A stretch of DNA of 64,000 nucleotides from Myxococcota bacterium (GCA_025057315.1 JANWXW010000105.1:1-64000), one strand, 5' to 3'; positions 45,791 through 55,236 are shown, numbered from the stretch's first letter. Translations and numbers: made by a program. The notes: generated by a model not told the origin, from the sequence alone.

Positions 45791-47410
45791 ATGCTATTCC
45801 GCGTCGGGCTGGTCACCATCCTGCTCGGCGTTCTCTTTATCACCGAACTGGATCAGCCGGCCAGCTCCACACCGCTGGCTACCCGTACGCAGAAAGTGCT
45901 GCTCTACGCGGTGGTCTGCGCCTACGGCCTCACCCTACTTTATGCAATCTTATTACGCCATATAAAGAGGCTGCAAATTTTTGCTGCGGTCCAGGTGGCG
46001 GTGGACTTGGTCGGTGTCTCGCTGCTGGTGTTGTTCACCGGAGCGCCCGACAGCATCTTCGGCTTCGCCTACCTGCTGATCATCGTCTGGGGCAGCATCG
46101 TGTTGCCGCCGCGAGGCGCAGTGGCCATTGCCATCAGCTCGCTGGTGTTGTTTATCGCCGTGTCGCTGCTTGGCTGGATGGGCATCGCCCTGCCTGACGA
46201 TGCGCCAGCTGGTGCGACGCAACCGCTGCGGCTCCTGCTACGGCCACTGCTCATCAATGGTGTGGCCATGACCGCCACCGCCGCCCTGGCGACCCGCCTG
46301 GCCATTGAGCTCCATCGCGCCTCGCAGCGCCTGGACTCCCAGCACATCAGCCTGCGCGACCTAGCGACGCTGCACCGCGAGGTCATCCAGTCGCTGCAGT
46401 CAGGTCTGATCTCGGTGGACCTGAGCGGTCGCATCGCCACCTTCAACGCCGCTGCAGCTGAGATCCTCGGCGTCAATGCCAGCGAGGCGCTCGGTCGGCC
46501 GGTGGCAGAGCTGCTGCCGGGCATCGAGGAATACCTCAGCTCGGCGGACCTAGGAGCTGTGGTGGCGCGCATGGAGCTGACCATCCCTGGCCCTGCCTCC
46601 CAGGGTGGCGAGGGGGAGCGAATTCTCGGGGTGACGGTGTCTCGGCTGTGCAACCACGGCGGTCAGCTCGTCGGCCGGCTGATTAACTTCCAGGACTTGA
46701 CCGACCTCAGACGGGCCGAGGAAGCAGCCCGCCAAGCCGATCGCCTGGCCGTCCTTGGACGCATGGCAGCGACGGTGGCACACGAGATCCGCAACCCTCT
46801 GGCTGCGATCTGCGGCTCCATTGAGCTGCTGGCGCAAATGATGCCGCAGCAGGTGAGTCCGGAGGCACGAGACCTAATGCAGATCATCGTCCGCGAGGGC
46901 GACCGTCTCGACGGGCTGATCACAGAGCTTCTATCCTACGCTAGCCCACGACCGCTGCAGCTCAGCCGGGTGGATCTGGTTGCCGTGGTCGAACAGATGC
47001 TCCAGGTCTTCGAAAACGACCGGCGTTTGGGCGGAACCCGTGTACGGCTGCTGCAAGCAGACCCAGCCAACGCTGAGGTGGATGTGCCACGGCTCCGGCA
47101 GGTGCTGTGGAATGCCCTGCGCAACGCAGCCGAGGCGGACCCCGGCGGCCTTATCGAGGTACGCATCGTAGCCGAGCGCGAGCTGGGTCAGGTGCACATC
47201 GTGGTTCGCGACCATGGGCCGGGCGTGCCGGAGCAGTCGCTCCCTCACGTGTTCGAGCCCTTTTTTACCACCAAGGAAAGTGGCTCTGGACTGGGCCTGG
47301 CCACGGTCCACCGCATCATCGAGGAGCACGGTGGCACCGTCACCCTGCGCAACGTGCCCGATGGACCAGGCGCCCAGTTGCACATCACCTTGCCCCTTTG
47401 CCCCAACTAA
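45791..47410 (+). CDS. pilS: PilS-like sensor histidine kinase
   Basis: 539 aa. A membrane-bound kinase that in type IV pilus systems controls pilin transcription through the sigma-54 activator PilR. The N-terminus has about six hydrophobic segments (to residue about 175), then a PAS domain (about 190-310: LQSGLISVDLSGRIATFNAA), HisKA with ATVAHEIRNPLAAICGS, and an ATPase domain with NALRNAAEA, DHGPGVPE, FEPFFTTK and GSGLGLATVHR. Only a CTG codon gives an earlier start after the pilC stop; the ATG at 45791 is used, though the frame runs straight on from the pilC stop codon (LPDSPYSARILYL upstream is family-like). No pilR follows. Confidence 0.88.
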   Translation: MLFRVGLVTILLGVLFITELDQPASSTPLATRTQKVLLYAVVCAYGLTLLYAILLRHIKRLQIFAAVQVAVDLVGVSLLVLFTGAPDSIFGFAYLLIIVWGSIVLPPRGAVAIAISSLVLFIAVSLLGWMGIALPDDAPAGATQPLRLLLRPLLINGVAMTATAALATRLAIELHRASQRLDSQHISLRDLATLHREVIQSLQSGLISVDLSGRIATFNAAAAEILGVNASEALGRPVAELLPGIEEYLSSADLGAVVARMELTIPGPASQGGEGERILGVTVSRLCNHGGQLVGRLINFQDLTDLRRAEEAARQADRLAVLGRMAATVAHEIRNPLAAICGSIELLAQMMPQQVSPEARDLMQIIVREGDRLDGLITELLSYASPRPLQLSRVDLVAVVEQMLQVFENDRRLGGTRVRLLQADPANAEVDVPRLRQVLWNALRNAAEADPGGLIEVRIVAERELGQVHIVVRDHGPGVPEQSLPHVFEPFFTTKESGSGLGLATVHRIIEEHGGTVTLRNVPDGPGAQLHITLPLCPN

Positions 47411-47473
47411 GCCGCGGTCGGTCTCACCTCTTCCTCATCCCAGCGCCGGCGCGACTCCCGAGCAGAGAGCTCC

Positions 47474-47965
47474 TTACTGTTGCATCAGCAGGGCGTAGAG
47501 CTGGCCTGCGTCCACTACGCGGGCGGTGACGCCGCCAAATGTGATGTACTCGCCCGGACGCAAGGGTTCAGCGCGGGATGGTAGGATGGGGACGCTGCTC
47601 ACGGCCGTGCCATTGTGTGAGTCCAGGTCGATGACCACCCAGGCCCCGTTGGGCTCGCGGCGAATGTGGGCATGCAGCTTGGAGACGGATGGATCGCGGA
47701 TGACAACATCGCAGTTGCGCGCGCGCCCAATAGAGATTCGGTCCGAGTAGGGGTTGCCCGGGGCCTTGACCAGGGGCAACACGCGCAGTGCACCGCCACC
47801 GGAGGATTTGCGCACCACCTCCCTTCGTGACACGACCTGGGTCGAGAACTGCGCCGAGCCTGTTTCCTTGTCATCGGTCAAGACAAGAAAGAGATGGGGG
47901 AATCGGGCTTGGAACCCATCCTGCCCCAGCTGGTGGGCCAACGCGGTCAGTTCCGCTACATCCAT
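47474..47965 (-). CDS. FHA-domain protein
   Basis: 163 aa. A forkhead-associated domain (about 70-150) binds phosphothreonine peptides. The core motifs are present: RISIGRARNCDVVIRDPSVS, KLHAHIRR and DLDSHNGT, with the conserved GR, S, H and N-G residues. The N-terminal part (about 1-65) is a small helix and strand region (LTALAHQLGQDGFQARF, LFLVLTDD) of unknown kind. It is soluble and lies convergent with pilS, 63 nt apart. A partner kinase would be expected; a Ser/Thr kinase lies far away in the window, and there is no evidence that they interact. Confidence 0.9.
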   Translation of the reverse strand: MDVAELTALAHQLGQDGFQARFPHLFLVLTDDKETGSAQFSTQVVSRREVVRKSSGGGALRVLPLVKAPGNPYSDRISIGRARNCDVVIRDPSVSKLHAHIRREPNGAWVVIDLDSHNGTAVSSVPILPSRAEPLRPGEYITFGGVTARVVDAGQLYALLMQQ

Positions 47966-48409
47966 GGTGTATGTTCAGCTTAGCATGGTTTGGCCACGAC
48001 CCCCACCTGGTGCAAGTCCCCCGGTTGGCATCATTGGGGGCGGCAGTACCAGGCGCGGCCCGGGCCCCGCTCGGCGGCGCGCACCAGGGCCCCGTCCGGC
48101 CCGGCCCACTCTAGGGGGAGCAGGCACCCAGAGGCCGCTGTGCCGATCTCTCTACGTTGCCCGCCAGGCAGTTCTCTGTCCGAAGTGACCACCGCTGCGC
48201 AGGCTAGCCTGGCACATGGTTTGCGGTACCGGGGTGCGGCCTCTGTGCCGACGGCAAATGACCGCATGGTATTGGGATCTCCATCGCCCAGAAGTGGGGG
48301 CAGGATAGGCACGAGCAGGAGGACAACCGCTCGCAGTGGCCGCTTGGGCCACGTCCCGCAGCACGATCCCCTTGGGCCGCCTGGGGCAAAATGGCCGCTG
48401 CCCGCACTC

Positions 48410-48845
48410 CCTCCAGGCGCCAGGCTGCGGCGGTGTCGACACGGTGGATGCAGGTGTGGCGGGTGAGGCGATAGCGGCTGAGACGAGTGCAGAATTCGTC
48501 TGCATTCGTCTGTAGTGATGTTCTGGGCCCAGCACGCCTGGCGCCCGCAGCTATTATGATCGGCGTGCAGAGGCCGCACTGAAGGGCGTCTTCCTCGATG
48601 AAGGCGCGCTGCACCAGGGGTAGGGCCCCGCCTACCCACCCCTTGGTGGTGGTCACCGGGTTATCGCCCGGCAGGATTGCGGCCACATCGAGTGCCAGCA
48701 GCGGGCAAACCGAAGCGGGCAAGCGCTGGATTCCCACGGCGCGCCACAGGCACCGCGGTCGCAGCCGACCTTGGTACCGGTCAGGCCGAGGCCATCGCGG
48801 AGCAGCGAGGCCAAGATCGTGCGTGGCCCCACCTGCCCGCGCTCC
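48410..48845 (-). pseudogene. Remains of a xanthine-dehydrogenase/CoxS-type [2Fe-2S] subunit gene
   Basis: Two frames on the minus strand together give the family pattern. The first reads ILASLLRDGLGLTGTKVGCD then RGACGA, the plant-type [2Fe-2S] Cys block; it should continue CTV but breaks. The other frame continues with CPLLALDVAAILPG, LPLVQRAFIEEDALQCGLCTP and CIHRVDTAAAW, the central and C-terminal cluster region. A frameshift of a few nucleotides between them removes one Cys of the first cluster and splits the protein, and the last Cys-Arg-Cys block is also changed. In living enzymes this subunit serves aldehyde, xanthine, CO or isoquinoline oxidases with a molybdenum partner. No partner is recognised beside it. 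Confidence 0.78.
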
Positions 48846-49059
48846 CGCCGCCCATGGATCAGAACCTACGCCACCACCGGCCCCGGGCCGAGGGCGCGTG
48901 ACCGGGCTTCAGCCTCCGGTGCAAGCAAATGTCACCCCGGGCGCCGCGTCCAAGCGACCAGCACGGCCGCAGTCCGTATCGCGGCCTGTAGGACGGGCTG
49001 GATCCAGCCCCGACGGGTCCGGCCGGTGTGGGCGCCGGTTGCCGGAAGCGCCCGCGCTG

Positions 49060-49065
49060 TATACT
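49060..49065 (+). promoter_or_regulatory. -10 element TATACT of dsbD
   Basis: TATACT lies nine nt before the ATG of the DsbD gene; a poor -35 (TTGCCG at 49039) is 15 nt upstream. Transcription would start about two nt ahead of the start codon, so the mRNA may be leaderless. Confidence 0.45.
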
Positions 49066-49073
49066 CATGACAC

Positions 49074-50414
49074 ATGCAGCCCCGAGGCACGTCCCGCCTG
49101 CCCATGCCAGTCTGGCTCCTCCCCCTGCTGGTTCTGCTGCTGCCAGTTGCGGCTCACGCGGACCTGGAAGCCCAACTCGGTGACACATTGCAGGGTAACC
49201 TACAGGGCAGAGGGGCGGGCCTCGTGATGGCCTATCTGGTCGCGTTTGCTGGGGGCCTGGCCACCAGCCTCACGCCGTGCGTCTATCCGCTCATTCCGAT
49301 CACTGTGAGCCTATTTGGCGCGCGCGCCGAACAGGTGACCCGCGTGCGGGCGTTGCTCCTGGCCACCTGCTACGTGGGGGGCATAGCCACCATGTACACG
49401 GGGCTGGGTATCTTTTTTGGCCTGACAGGCAAGGCGTTCGGCACATTCATGGCGCGTAGCTATGTCATTGTGCCCATCGGGCTGTTTTTTTTGGCCATGG
49501 CGGCTTCGATGTTCGGTGCGTTTGAGCTGGCCCTGCCCCCTGCCTGGCAGACTCGACTGTCTCATGTCGGTGGACGGGGGCCCAAGGGGGCGTTCCTGAT
49601 GGGCCTGGTGGCGGGCATTATTGCAGCCCCATGCACCGGCCCGCCGCTGGCCGTGCTGCTGGCCTTTGTGAGCACACAGCGCTCGGTGGGACTCGGCGGG
49701 TCGCTGCTGTTTACCTATGCCCTGGGCATGGGAGTGCTCTTCTTTGTTATCGCCGGCTTTGCGCTGAAGCTGCCCCGCTCCGGACCGTGGATGGAGGCGG
49801 TCAAGAGCCTCTTTGGGGTGATTATGATCGTGGCCGCTCTGTTCCTGTTGCGCAATGTGGTGCAGCCGCTGCGCGACTACGGCCGGGGCACGGCCTTTTT
49901 CCTTGGTCTGCACGTTGCGCTGGCGGGGGTGGGCGTGGCCCTGGGGGCGATTCACCTGTCCTTCGGCAGAGGGCCGGCCGTTGCGCTGCGCAAGGGGGTC
50001 GGCATCGTGGTGCTATGCACGGGGCTATTTGGCATCGTGGCCTGGATGCTGGCGCCGCGGCCAACAGGGGTAGGTTTGGTCTGGCTTACCGACGAAGCAG
50101 AGGCCGTAGCGCGGGCCCGGCGTGAGGGACGGCCGCTGTTTGTCGACTTTGCCGCAGAGTGGTGTCTGCCCTGCAAGGAGCTGGAGCTTAGGACGTTTGC
50201 TGATCCTCGCGTGGCCGCGCAACTCCGGCGGTTCGTCCTGCTGCGCATCGACTGCACCGACCCTGACGACCGCATCGAGGCCATCAAGGGCCGCTATGGC
50301 GCGGCCACCCTGCCCACCGTAGTGGTCACCAGCAGCGATGGCAAGGAACTTCTCAGATTGACCGAGTTCGTCCCGCCTGAACGCCTGCTTCCGCTGCTCG
50401 TGCGCCTCCCCTAA
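49074..50414 (+). CDS. dsbD: Cytochrome-c-biogenesis/thioredoxin protein, short DsbD
   Basis: 446 aa, shorter than E. coli DsbD (about 565). After a signal-anchor (to about residue 29) the membrane domain of about eight helices begins, with Cys69 in SLTPCVYPLIPI and Cys187 in AAPCTGPP, the pair that carries electrons across the membrane. A C-terminal thioredoxin-fold domain has the active site WCLPC (Cys364, Cys367). The N-terminal nDsbD immunoglobulin-like domain that hands electrons to DsbC is missing, so it probably reduces other periplasmic partners or cytochrome c apoproteins. An in-frame ATG at 49104 is an alternative start. The -10 element nearly touches the ATG. Confidence 0.88.
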   Translation: MQPRGTSRLPMPVWLLPLLVLLLPVAAHADLEAQLGDTLQGNLQGRGAGLVMAYLVAFAGGLATSLTPCVYPLIPITVSLFGARAEQVTRVRALLLATCYVGGIATMYTGLGIFFGLTGKAFGTFMARSYVIVPIGLFFLAMAASMFGAFELALPPAWQTRLSHVGGRGPKGAFLMGLVAGIIAAPCTGPPLAVLLAFVSTQRSVGLGGSLLFTYALGMGVLFFVIAGFALKLPRSGPWMEAVKSLFGVIMIVAALFLLRNVVQPLRDYGRGTAFFLGLHVALAGVGVALGAIHLSFGRGPAVALRKGVGIVVLCTGLFGIVAWMLAPRPTGVGLVWLTDEAEAVARARREGRPLFVDFAAEWCLPCKELELRTFADPRVAAQLRRFVLLRIDCTDPDDRIEAIKGRYGAATLPTVVVTSSDGKELLRLTEFVPPERLLPLLVRLP

Positions 50415-50602
50415 GAGGTCTCTGCTCATCGAGACAGCGCGAAAGCGTTTTTCTTGCTCTCTGCCAACCTCCTCCCTACCTTCAAGACATGACCTGTCGC
50501 CATGTGAGCGACGGTCAGGACAAAGTGGTCCGTTGCTGGCAGCCCAACGCGCGCTGCTGGCGCTTGTGGCTTGTGAGCCAACCCCAACACGTGGAGGAGC
50601 CC

Positions 50603-51055
50603 ATGTATAAGCACCTGTTTTTGGCAATGGCCGTCCTGACCCCGACGCTGTATGCACCCCAAGCGATGGCACTCCGCACCGACCGCACCTACCGCGTCCA
50701 GCTGGAGGGGTTGCCGGTCGGCACCTGGCGACTGCGCAACCGAGTCGTCGAGACCTCGCTAGCGTGCCGCTACACCGTGATGTGGAGCAACCTGCCAGGC
50801 CCGCCCCTGGGCCGCACCACCCTGTGCCGGATCGACGAGTACCGCGCCAGCGACAACTTCGATTGCGAGGTAAACCGCAGGACCTTCTTCGACACCCTGG
50901 TTGCCAAGGCCCCGGGCCGCTGCCACGGGTTTGACGACTTTGGCCAGCAGACCAGCATCAGCACGATGGTCGCCGGTGAGGACAGCAGCGGGGTGCTCAA
51001 CGGCATCCTGGTGAGCGCCAGCGTAGGCGACGTGCAGAGCTTCGAGGTCCGATAG
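50603..51055 (+). CDS. Small secreted protein of unknown function
   Basis: 150 aa from the ATG at 50603, behind GGAGGAG. The N-terminus is a signal peptide ending in a likely cleavage site AMA before LRTDRTYRV. The mature part is about 127 residues with several Cys (for example in LACRYTV, TTLCRIDEY, FDCEVNR and GRCHGFDDF), so disulphide bonds are likely. This fits the DsbD just upstream, though that is only position. No known family was recognised. A strong hairpin terminator lies 25 nt after its stop, so it closes a transcript. Confidence 0.7.
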   Translation: MYKHLFLAMAVLTPTLYAPQAMALRTDRTYRVQLEGLPVGTWRLRNRVVETSLACRYTVMWSNLPGPPLGRTTLCRIDEYRASDNFDCEVNRRTFFDTLVAKAPGRCHGFDDFGQQTSISTMVAGEDSSGVLNGILVSASVGDVQSFEVR

Positions 51056-51079
51056 CCCACCGGATCGTCCGTCCCCCAC

Positions 51080-51129
51080 CCGGGGTGCGCACTGTCCCCC
51101 ACCAGATGGCGCACCCCGGTCTTTTTTTT
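51080..51129 (+). terminator. Strong intrinsic terminator
   Basis: CCGGGGTGCGC (51080-51090) and GCGCACCCCGG (51109-51119) form a perfect 11-bp stem with an 18-nt loop, followed by TC and eight T (51122-51129). It ends the transcript of the small secreted protein. Confidence 0.92.
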
Positions 51130-51234
51130 GAGTGAAATTGGATAGATAGCATAAATTTTCATAAGGCTTTGGTGCTGACTCCTGTCGTCCCGCCGTCCTG
51201 GTCTGCCGCACGAAATTCACCTTGCAGCAAACAT

Positions 51235-51247
51235 CTTGTGCTATGCC
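51235..51247 (+). promoter_or_regulatory. Extended -10-like CTTGTGCTAT upstream of the first ASH lipoprotein
   Basis: CTTGTGCTATGCC; the same CTTGTGCTA occurs upstream of the genes at 52359 and 60108. TGC before TAT could act as an extended -10. No convincing -35 is seen. Distance to the ATG is about 50 nt. Confidence 0.35.
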
Positions 51248-51297
51248 CCTGCTGTGCTCCATGCACACTGGCCCCCGGATGTTCAGGAGGAAGTGCC

Positions 51298-52152
51298 ATG
51301 CAGAAGATGTGTCTCTCTACCCTTGGTCTGCTGGTGCTGTTCGGCTGTGGTTTGCCGACAGCCCCCCCTGGCAGCGACGACCCTGCGGCGAGCACAGCCG
51401 ACCCCACCCTGCTCGATGATGTGCCTGCTGTCCACCACTTCAACCCGGGTCCGATCGTTCCTCCGGTGCCCTCGCCGGACCCCAATCCCCCTCCACCCGG
51501 TGACGATGGTGACCCCAACATCACCCTCAGTGAGCAGGGCATCTACTTTGGCCAGGTCTGCCCGGGCGTCCAGGCCCAGCGCACGCTCACTGTTGGCAAT
51601 GCCGGAAGCGGGACGCTGTCGATTACTGCATTGGACGTGAGCGGCGAGGGTTTCTCCCTGGTCGACCGGCCGGAGCTCCCGGTCCGGATTCGCCCTGGTC
51701 GCACGCTGGCACTGGTCCTGGCTTTCCGCGTCGCTGCGGGGAGCCTTCTTCCCTTCGACGGCAACCTGGCCATTTCCAGCAACGACCCAGACGAACCCAA
51801 CGTCAACGTGCTGCTGAGCGCTCTGTCGCTGCCCGCTACCGTGGTGGCCAACCCGCGGCAGATCCATTTCGGTCGGGTCGAATCCGGCGGCACCCGCACG
51901 CGCACCGTCACCATAAGCAACAACGGTCGCTGCCCCTGCTATGTCGTTGGCAGCCGCCTCTCCGGTACGCTGTCGCGCAACGTGTCGCTTGGACCGCTAC
52001 CGGGCCGCGTCGATCCCGGTGAAACCACGCCCCTGAGCATCCGCCTGTCCTGCTTTGGCGAGGACAGCGAGGTCGATGTCCTGGTGCGGCTGCTTGACCG
52101 CAGCGGTCGCTCGGTCAGCAGCATCTATGTCACTGGCTTCTGCAACGACTGA
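51298..52152 (+). CDS. Lipoprotein with ASH-type (choice-of-anchor D) beta domains
   Basis: 284 aa from the ATG at 51298, behind AGGAGG. The lipobox LFGC makes Cys17 the lipid anchor. A Pro/Asp-rich spacer (about 40-75) leads to two immunoglobulin-like ASH/HYDIN-type domains. The first has GIYFGQVCPGVQAQRTLTV, NAGSGTLSITALD, and LAISSNDPDEPNVNV; the second has QIHFGRVESGGTRTRTVTIS and ends in GFCND. These domains usually bind other proteins or surface polymers in secreted proteins of this group. The next gene encodes a relative of the same plan. Its position outside a transporter or secretion locus gives no further hint. Confidence 0.82.
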   Translation: MQKMCLSTLGLLVLFGCGLPTAPPGSDDPAASTADPTLLDDVPAVHHFNPGPIVPPVPSPDPNPPPPGDDGDPNITLSEQGIYFGQVCPGVQAQRTLTVGNAGSGTLSITALDVSGEGFSLVDRPELPVRIRPGRTLALVLAFRVAAGSLLPFDGNLAISSNDPDEPNVNVLLSALSLPATVVANPRQIHFGRVESGGTRTRTVTISNNGRCPCYVVGSRLSGTLSRNVSLGPLPGRVDPGETTPLSIRLSCFGEDSEVDVLVRLLDRSGRSVSSIYVTGFCND

Positions 52153-52210
52153 CCCTGCCTCTACTTCCCCTCTGCACAGACCGAAACATCATCCCCTTGC
52201 TTTCTCTGTG

Positions 52211-52240
52211 GGCAAACTTTGCTTGCCAAAAGCAAACTTT
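52211..52240 (+). repeat. GCAAACTTT direct repeat and short palindrome ahead of the second lipoprotein
   Basis: GCAAACTTT occurs at 52212-52220 and 52232-52240, and GGCAA (52211-52215) is the inverse of TTGCC (52223-52227). The first promoter region also has GCAAAC shortly upstream of its shared -10-like motif. This could be an operator for both lipoprotein genes. Confidence 0.35.
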
Positions 52241-52250
52241 TTTCGTACTC

Positions 52251-52263
52251 CTTGTGCTATAGG
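52251..52263 (+). promoter_or_regulatory. Extended -10-like CTTGTGCTATAGG upstream of the second ASH lipoprotein
   Basis: Same CTTGTGCTA core as at 51235 and 59984, here as TGC-TATAGG. It lies about 95 nt before the ATG at 52359. No consensus -35 is seen. Confidence 0.38.
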
Positions 52264-52358
52264 GAATGTGCGCCTCTGCGGGTGATCCACCTGCCGGCGG
52301 GGTGTTCCGCCACGGGGTCCATAGGCTCCCCGCTTGCGTGGGCGCAAGGAGAAGCAAG

Positions 52359-53240
52359 ATGGAAACGCAGAAGAGTCCCCCCACCCTGCACCGCTCGCTG
52401 GCCGAGCGGCCAGCACTGTCTGGTCGGCCAGGGGCGCTGCTCTGGCCGCTCGGCGTGGCCCTGGCAGGCCTGCTTGGCGGCTGCGGCCTCCCTCCAGAAG
52501 CAGAGGATGAACAGACCAGCCAGCAACAGGAGCTTGTCATCAGGATCAACATCCCCACCAACCCTCCGGACAGCGGCGGAGGGGGCCGTAGCAGCAAGGC
52601 CGAGATCAGCCTGGACTCACAATTTGTCTTTTTCCCCCAGATCTGCGCTGGCGGAAGCGCGAAAAAGACCCTGGTGCTGCGCAACCGGGGAGAGGACCCG
52701 CTCGTTGTGCGCAAGCTCGAGGTTGAGGGCCGCGCCTTCTCGCTCGATGCTGACGTGAGGCTACCCAAGACGCTGAGGCCGGGAGAGAGGCTGGAGCTGT
52801 CCATCACCTACAGCCCGCCTGCAAACCGCCCCGACCAGCTGGATCACTCGGGTGTGCTGCGCATCACCAGCAACGATCGGCACAGGGAGGTCACCAGCAT
52901 CCAGCTGCGGGGCCTTGTTCCGCCGCAGTCATTGGCCCTTTCGATGAGACAGATCTTCGTCGGCGACCTGGGTGCCGGTCAGGCGTACACGCGCACGCTG
53001 ACGCTACGCAACGCCGGTCTGTGCCCGGTGGAAGTGGGCGGATATGAGACGGCCGGCCGTCAGGGAGATGGCGTGTTTGTGGATGGCCTCCAGCGGGGTT
53101 TGCTGCAGCCGGGCCACATCAACCGGGTCAGCGTCACGACGATGTGCATCCGCCGTGGTGAGATCGACGCCCGCCTGCGCTTCCTGTCCCCCCGGGGCAA
53201 CACCCTGGCAACGGCGCTGATCCAGGGAAGTTGCTATTAG
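52359..53240 (+). CDS. Lipoprotein with ASH-type beta domains, paralogue of the preceding gene
   Basis: 293 aa from the ATG at 52359, behind AAGGAG. A long basic N-terminus precedes the hydrophobic core; the lipobox LGGC makes Cys42 the anchor. The spacer is Gly/Ser/Asp-rich. Two ASH-type domains follow: VFFPQICAGGSAKKTLVLRN, LRPGERLELSITYSPPANRP-like segments and GVLRITSNDRHREV in the first, IFVGDLGAGQAYTRTLTLRN in the second, and an ending QGSCY. Domain order, the conserved Cys in the Q-[VI]-C-x-G segment and the final Cys show it is a paralogue of the gene at 51298. Both keep a shared upstream motif, so they may be expressed together. Function unknown. Confidence 0.82.
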   Translation: METQKSPPTLHRSLAERPALSGRPGALLWPLGVALAGLLGGCGLPPEAEDEQTSQQQELVIRINIPTNPPDSGGGGRSSKAEISLDSQFVFFPQICAGGSAKKTLVLRNRGEDPLVVRKLEVEGRAFSLDADVRLPKTLRPGERLELSITYSPPANRPDQLDHSGVLRITSNDRHREVTSIQLRGLVPPQSLALSMRQIFVGDLGAGQAYTRTLTLRNAGLCPVEVGGYETAGRQGDGVFVDGLQRGLLQPGHINRVSVTTMCIRRGEIDARLRFLSPRGNTLATALIQGSCY

Positions 53241-53485
53241 GGGCGGGAACCGTTGCTGGACGACCCTGCGGGTCAGACCGGCCTGCCTTCTGCGCTGGGT
53301 GCGGCCCGCGCGGCAGGGGGTGGCGCGATGGGGTTTCTGCTTACAGCGCGGGGGTGTTCCTGGTTCCGGATGAATGCGGCAATGGGGAGGAGGGATACCC
53401 CCTCGCACTGCCTGGCAGGCCAGGGCTCAGCTGCACACCCGACCGGTGCGTGCCGGTGCGCCGAGCAGTCGGGGTGGCGGCTCTA

Positions 53486-53944
53486 TTAGAGGCAGTGGAT
53501 GCGCGTCACCTCGCTGTCCGCAACGGCTGCATCCAGTTCTTCCACCGCAAACTCCGTGACATCCAGAGCATCGCGGGCACCTAGGCGGCGTTCGCGAACT
53601 CGCCGCTCCGGTCCCTGCGGTCCCTGTGCCAGCCGCCGCCGCTCGCCGCAGCGCCGTTCGCGCTGCAGGCGCTCCAGCAGGCCCTCGGGGCTGCGAGGCA
53701 GCAGCGGCAACGCCTGCGCGCGCGCCGTGCAGTTGTGACACAGCACCACGAAGCCCCGCTGCAGCTCGAAATGGCGCAGGTGGACCCGGCGCCGATCGCC
53801 GCAACTCTGACAGCGTGCACCCAAGCCCACTGGCCTGGTTCGGAGCCACTCATCATAACAATTCGAGCACAACATGCGACGCAGCTTACGAAATTCTCCA
53901 CACCTAAAACAACGCAAACTGGACAGGGCTTGACTCTGGGACAT
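53486..53944 (-). CDS. Zinc-ribbon protein of unknown function
   Basis: 152 aa. The first 75 residues hold two zinc-binding Cys groups: CFRCGEFRKLRRMLCSNCYD and CQSCGDRRRVHLRHFELQ with VLCHNC after. The rest is basic and Glu-rich with repeated ERR motifs (RRCGERRRLAQG, PERRVRERRLG), ending acidic. The ERR-rich pattern is seen in other myxobacterial zinc-ribbon proteins. It could bind nucleic acid or a protein; there is no membrane segment. It is divergent from mreB; a hairpin lies 24 nt ahead of its start. Confidence 0.7.
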   Translation of the reverse strand: MSQSQALSSLRCFRCGEFRKLRRMLCSNCYDEWLRTRPVGLGARCQSCGDRRRVHLRHFELQRGFVVLCHNCTARAQALPLLPRSPEGLLERLQRERRCGERRRLAQGPQGPERRVRERRLGARDALDVTEFAVEELDAAVADSEVTRIHCL

Positions 53945-53967
53945 GTGTCAGCCGTAGCCGCTTCTTA

Positions 53968-53993
53968 CCAGAGGGGCAAATTTTTCCCTCTGG
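53968..53993. repeat. Palindromic hairpin between the zinc-ribbon gene and mreB
   Basis: CCAGAGGG (53968-53975) pairs perfectly with CCCTCTGG (53986-53993) around a 10-nt AT-rich loop. It lies in the 257-nt divergent region, 24 nt ahead of the zinc-ribbon start. There is no T-run, so an operator or an RNA leader hairpin is more likely than a terminator. Confidence 0.4.
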
Positions 53994-54174
53994 CGGGCGC
54001 CTGACCGACGGGATGGCAACCTCCCCACGCAGCGGGCTGAGCGCTGGTTCCTGCCCCCTCTTCCCCGAAGGAGTAATTCTTGTAATGGGCCCCCTCGCCA
54101 TGGTACTCGATTAAATAGTAGGTTTCGTCCCGCAAACTCCGCCTTGAACGAAAAACCTGTCCGGGCCGCCATAG

Positions 54175-55236
<1,062 letters not shown>

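Larger units (their letters stand above)
47966..49073 (-). other. 1.1-kb stretch with a decayed gene and no intact gene
   Basis: Between the FHA gene and dsbD no intact reading frame has a recognisable product. The part 48410-48845 is the remains of a molybdenum-hydroxylase small subunit (separate entry). 47966-48409 and 48846-49050 show only low-complexity frames on both strands, perhaps further remains of the same operon too decayed to identify. Confidence 0.55.

Noticed and set aside
47990..49230. Frames on both strands between the FHA gene and dsbD
   Set aside because: They are low-complexity or shadows of the decayed [2Fe-2S] gene; none reads as an intact protein.
52211..52240. Short repeats read as a CRISPR array
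   Set aside because: Only two copies of nine bases, with no constant-length spacers and no cas gene.
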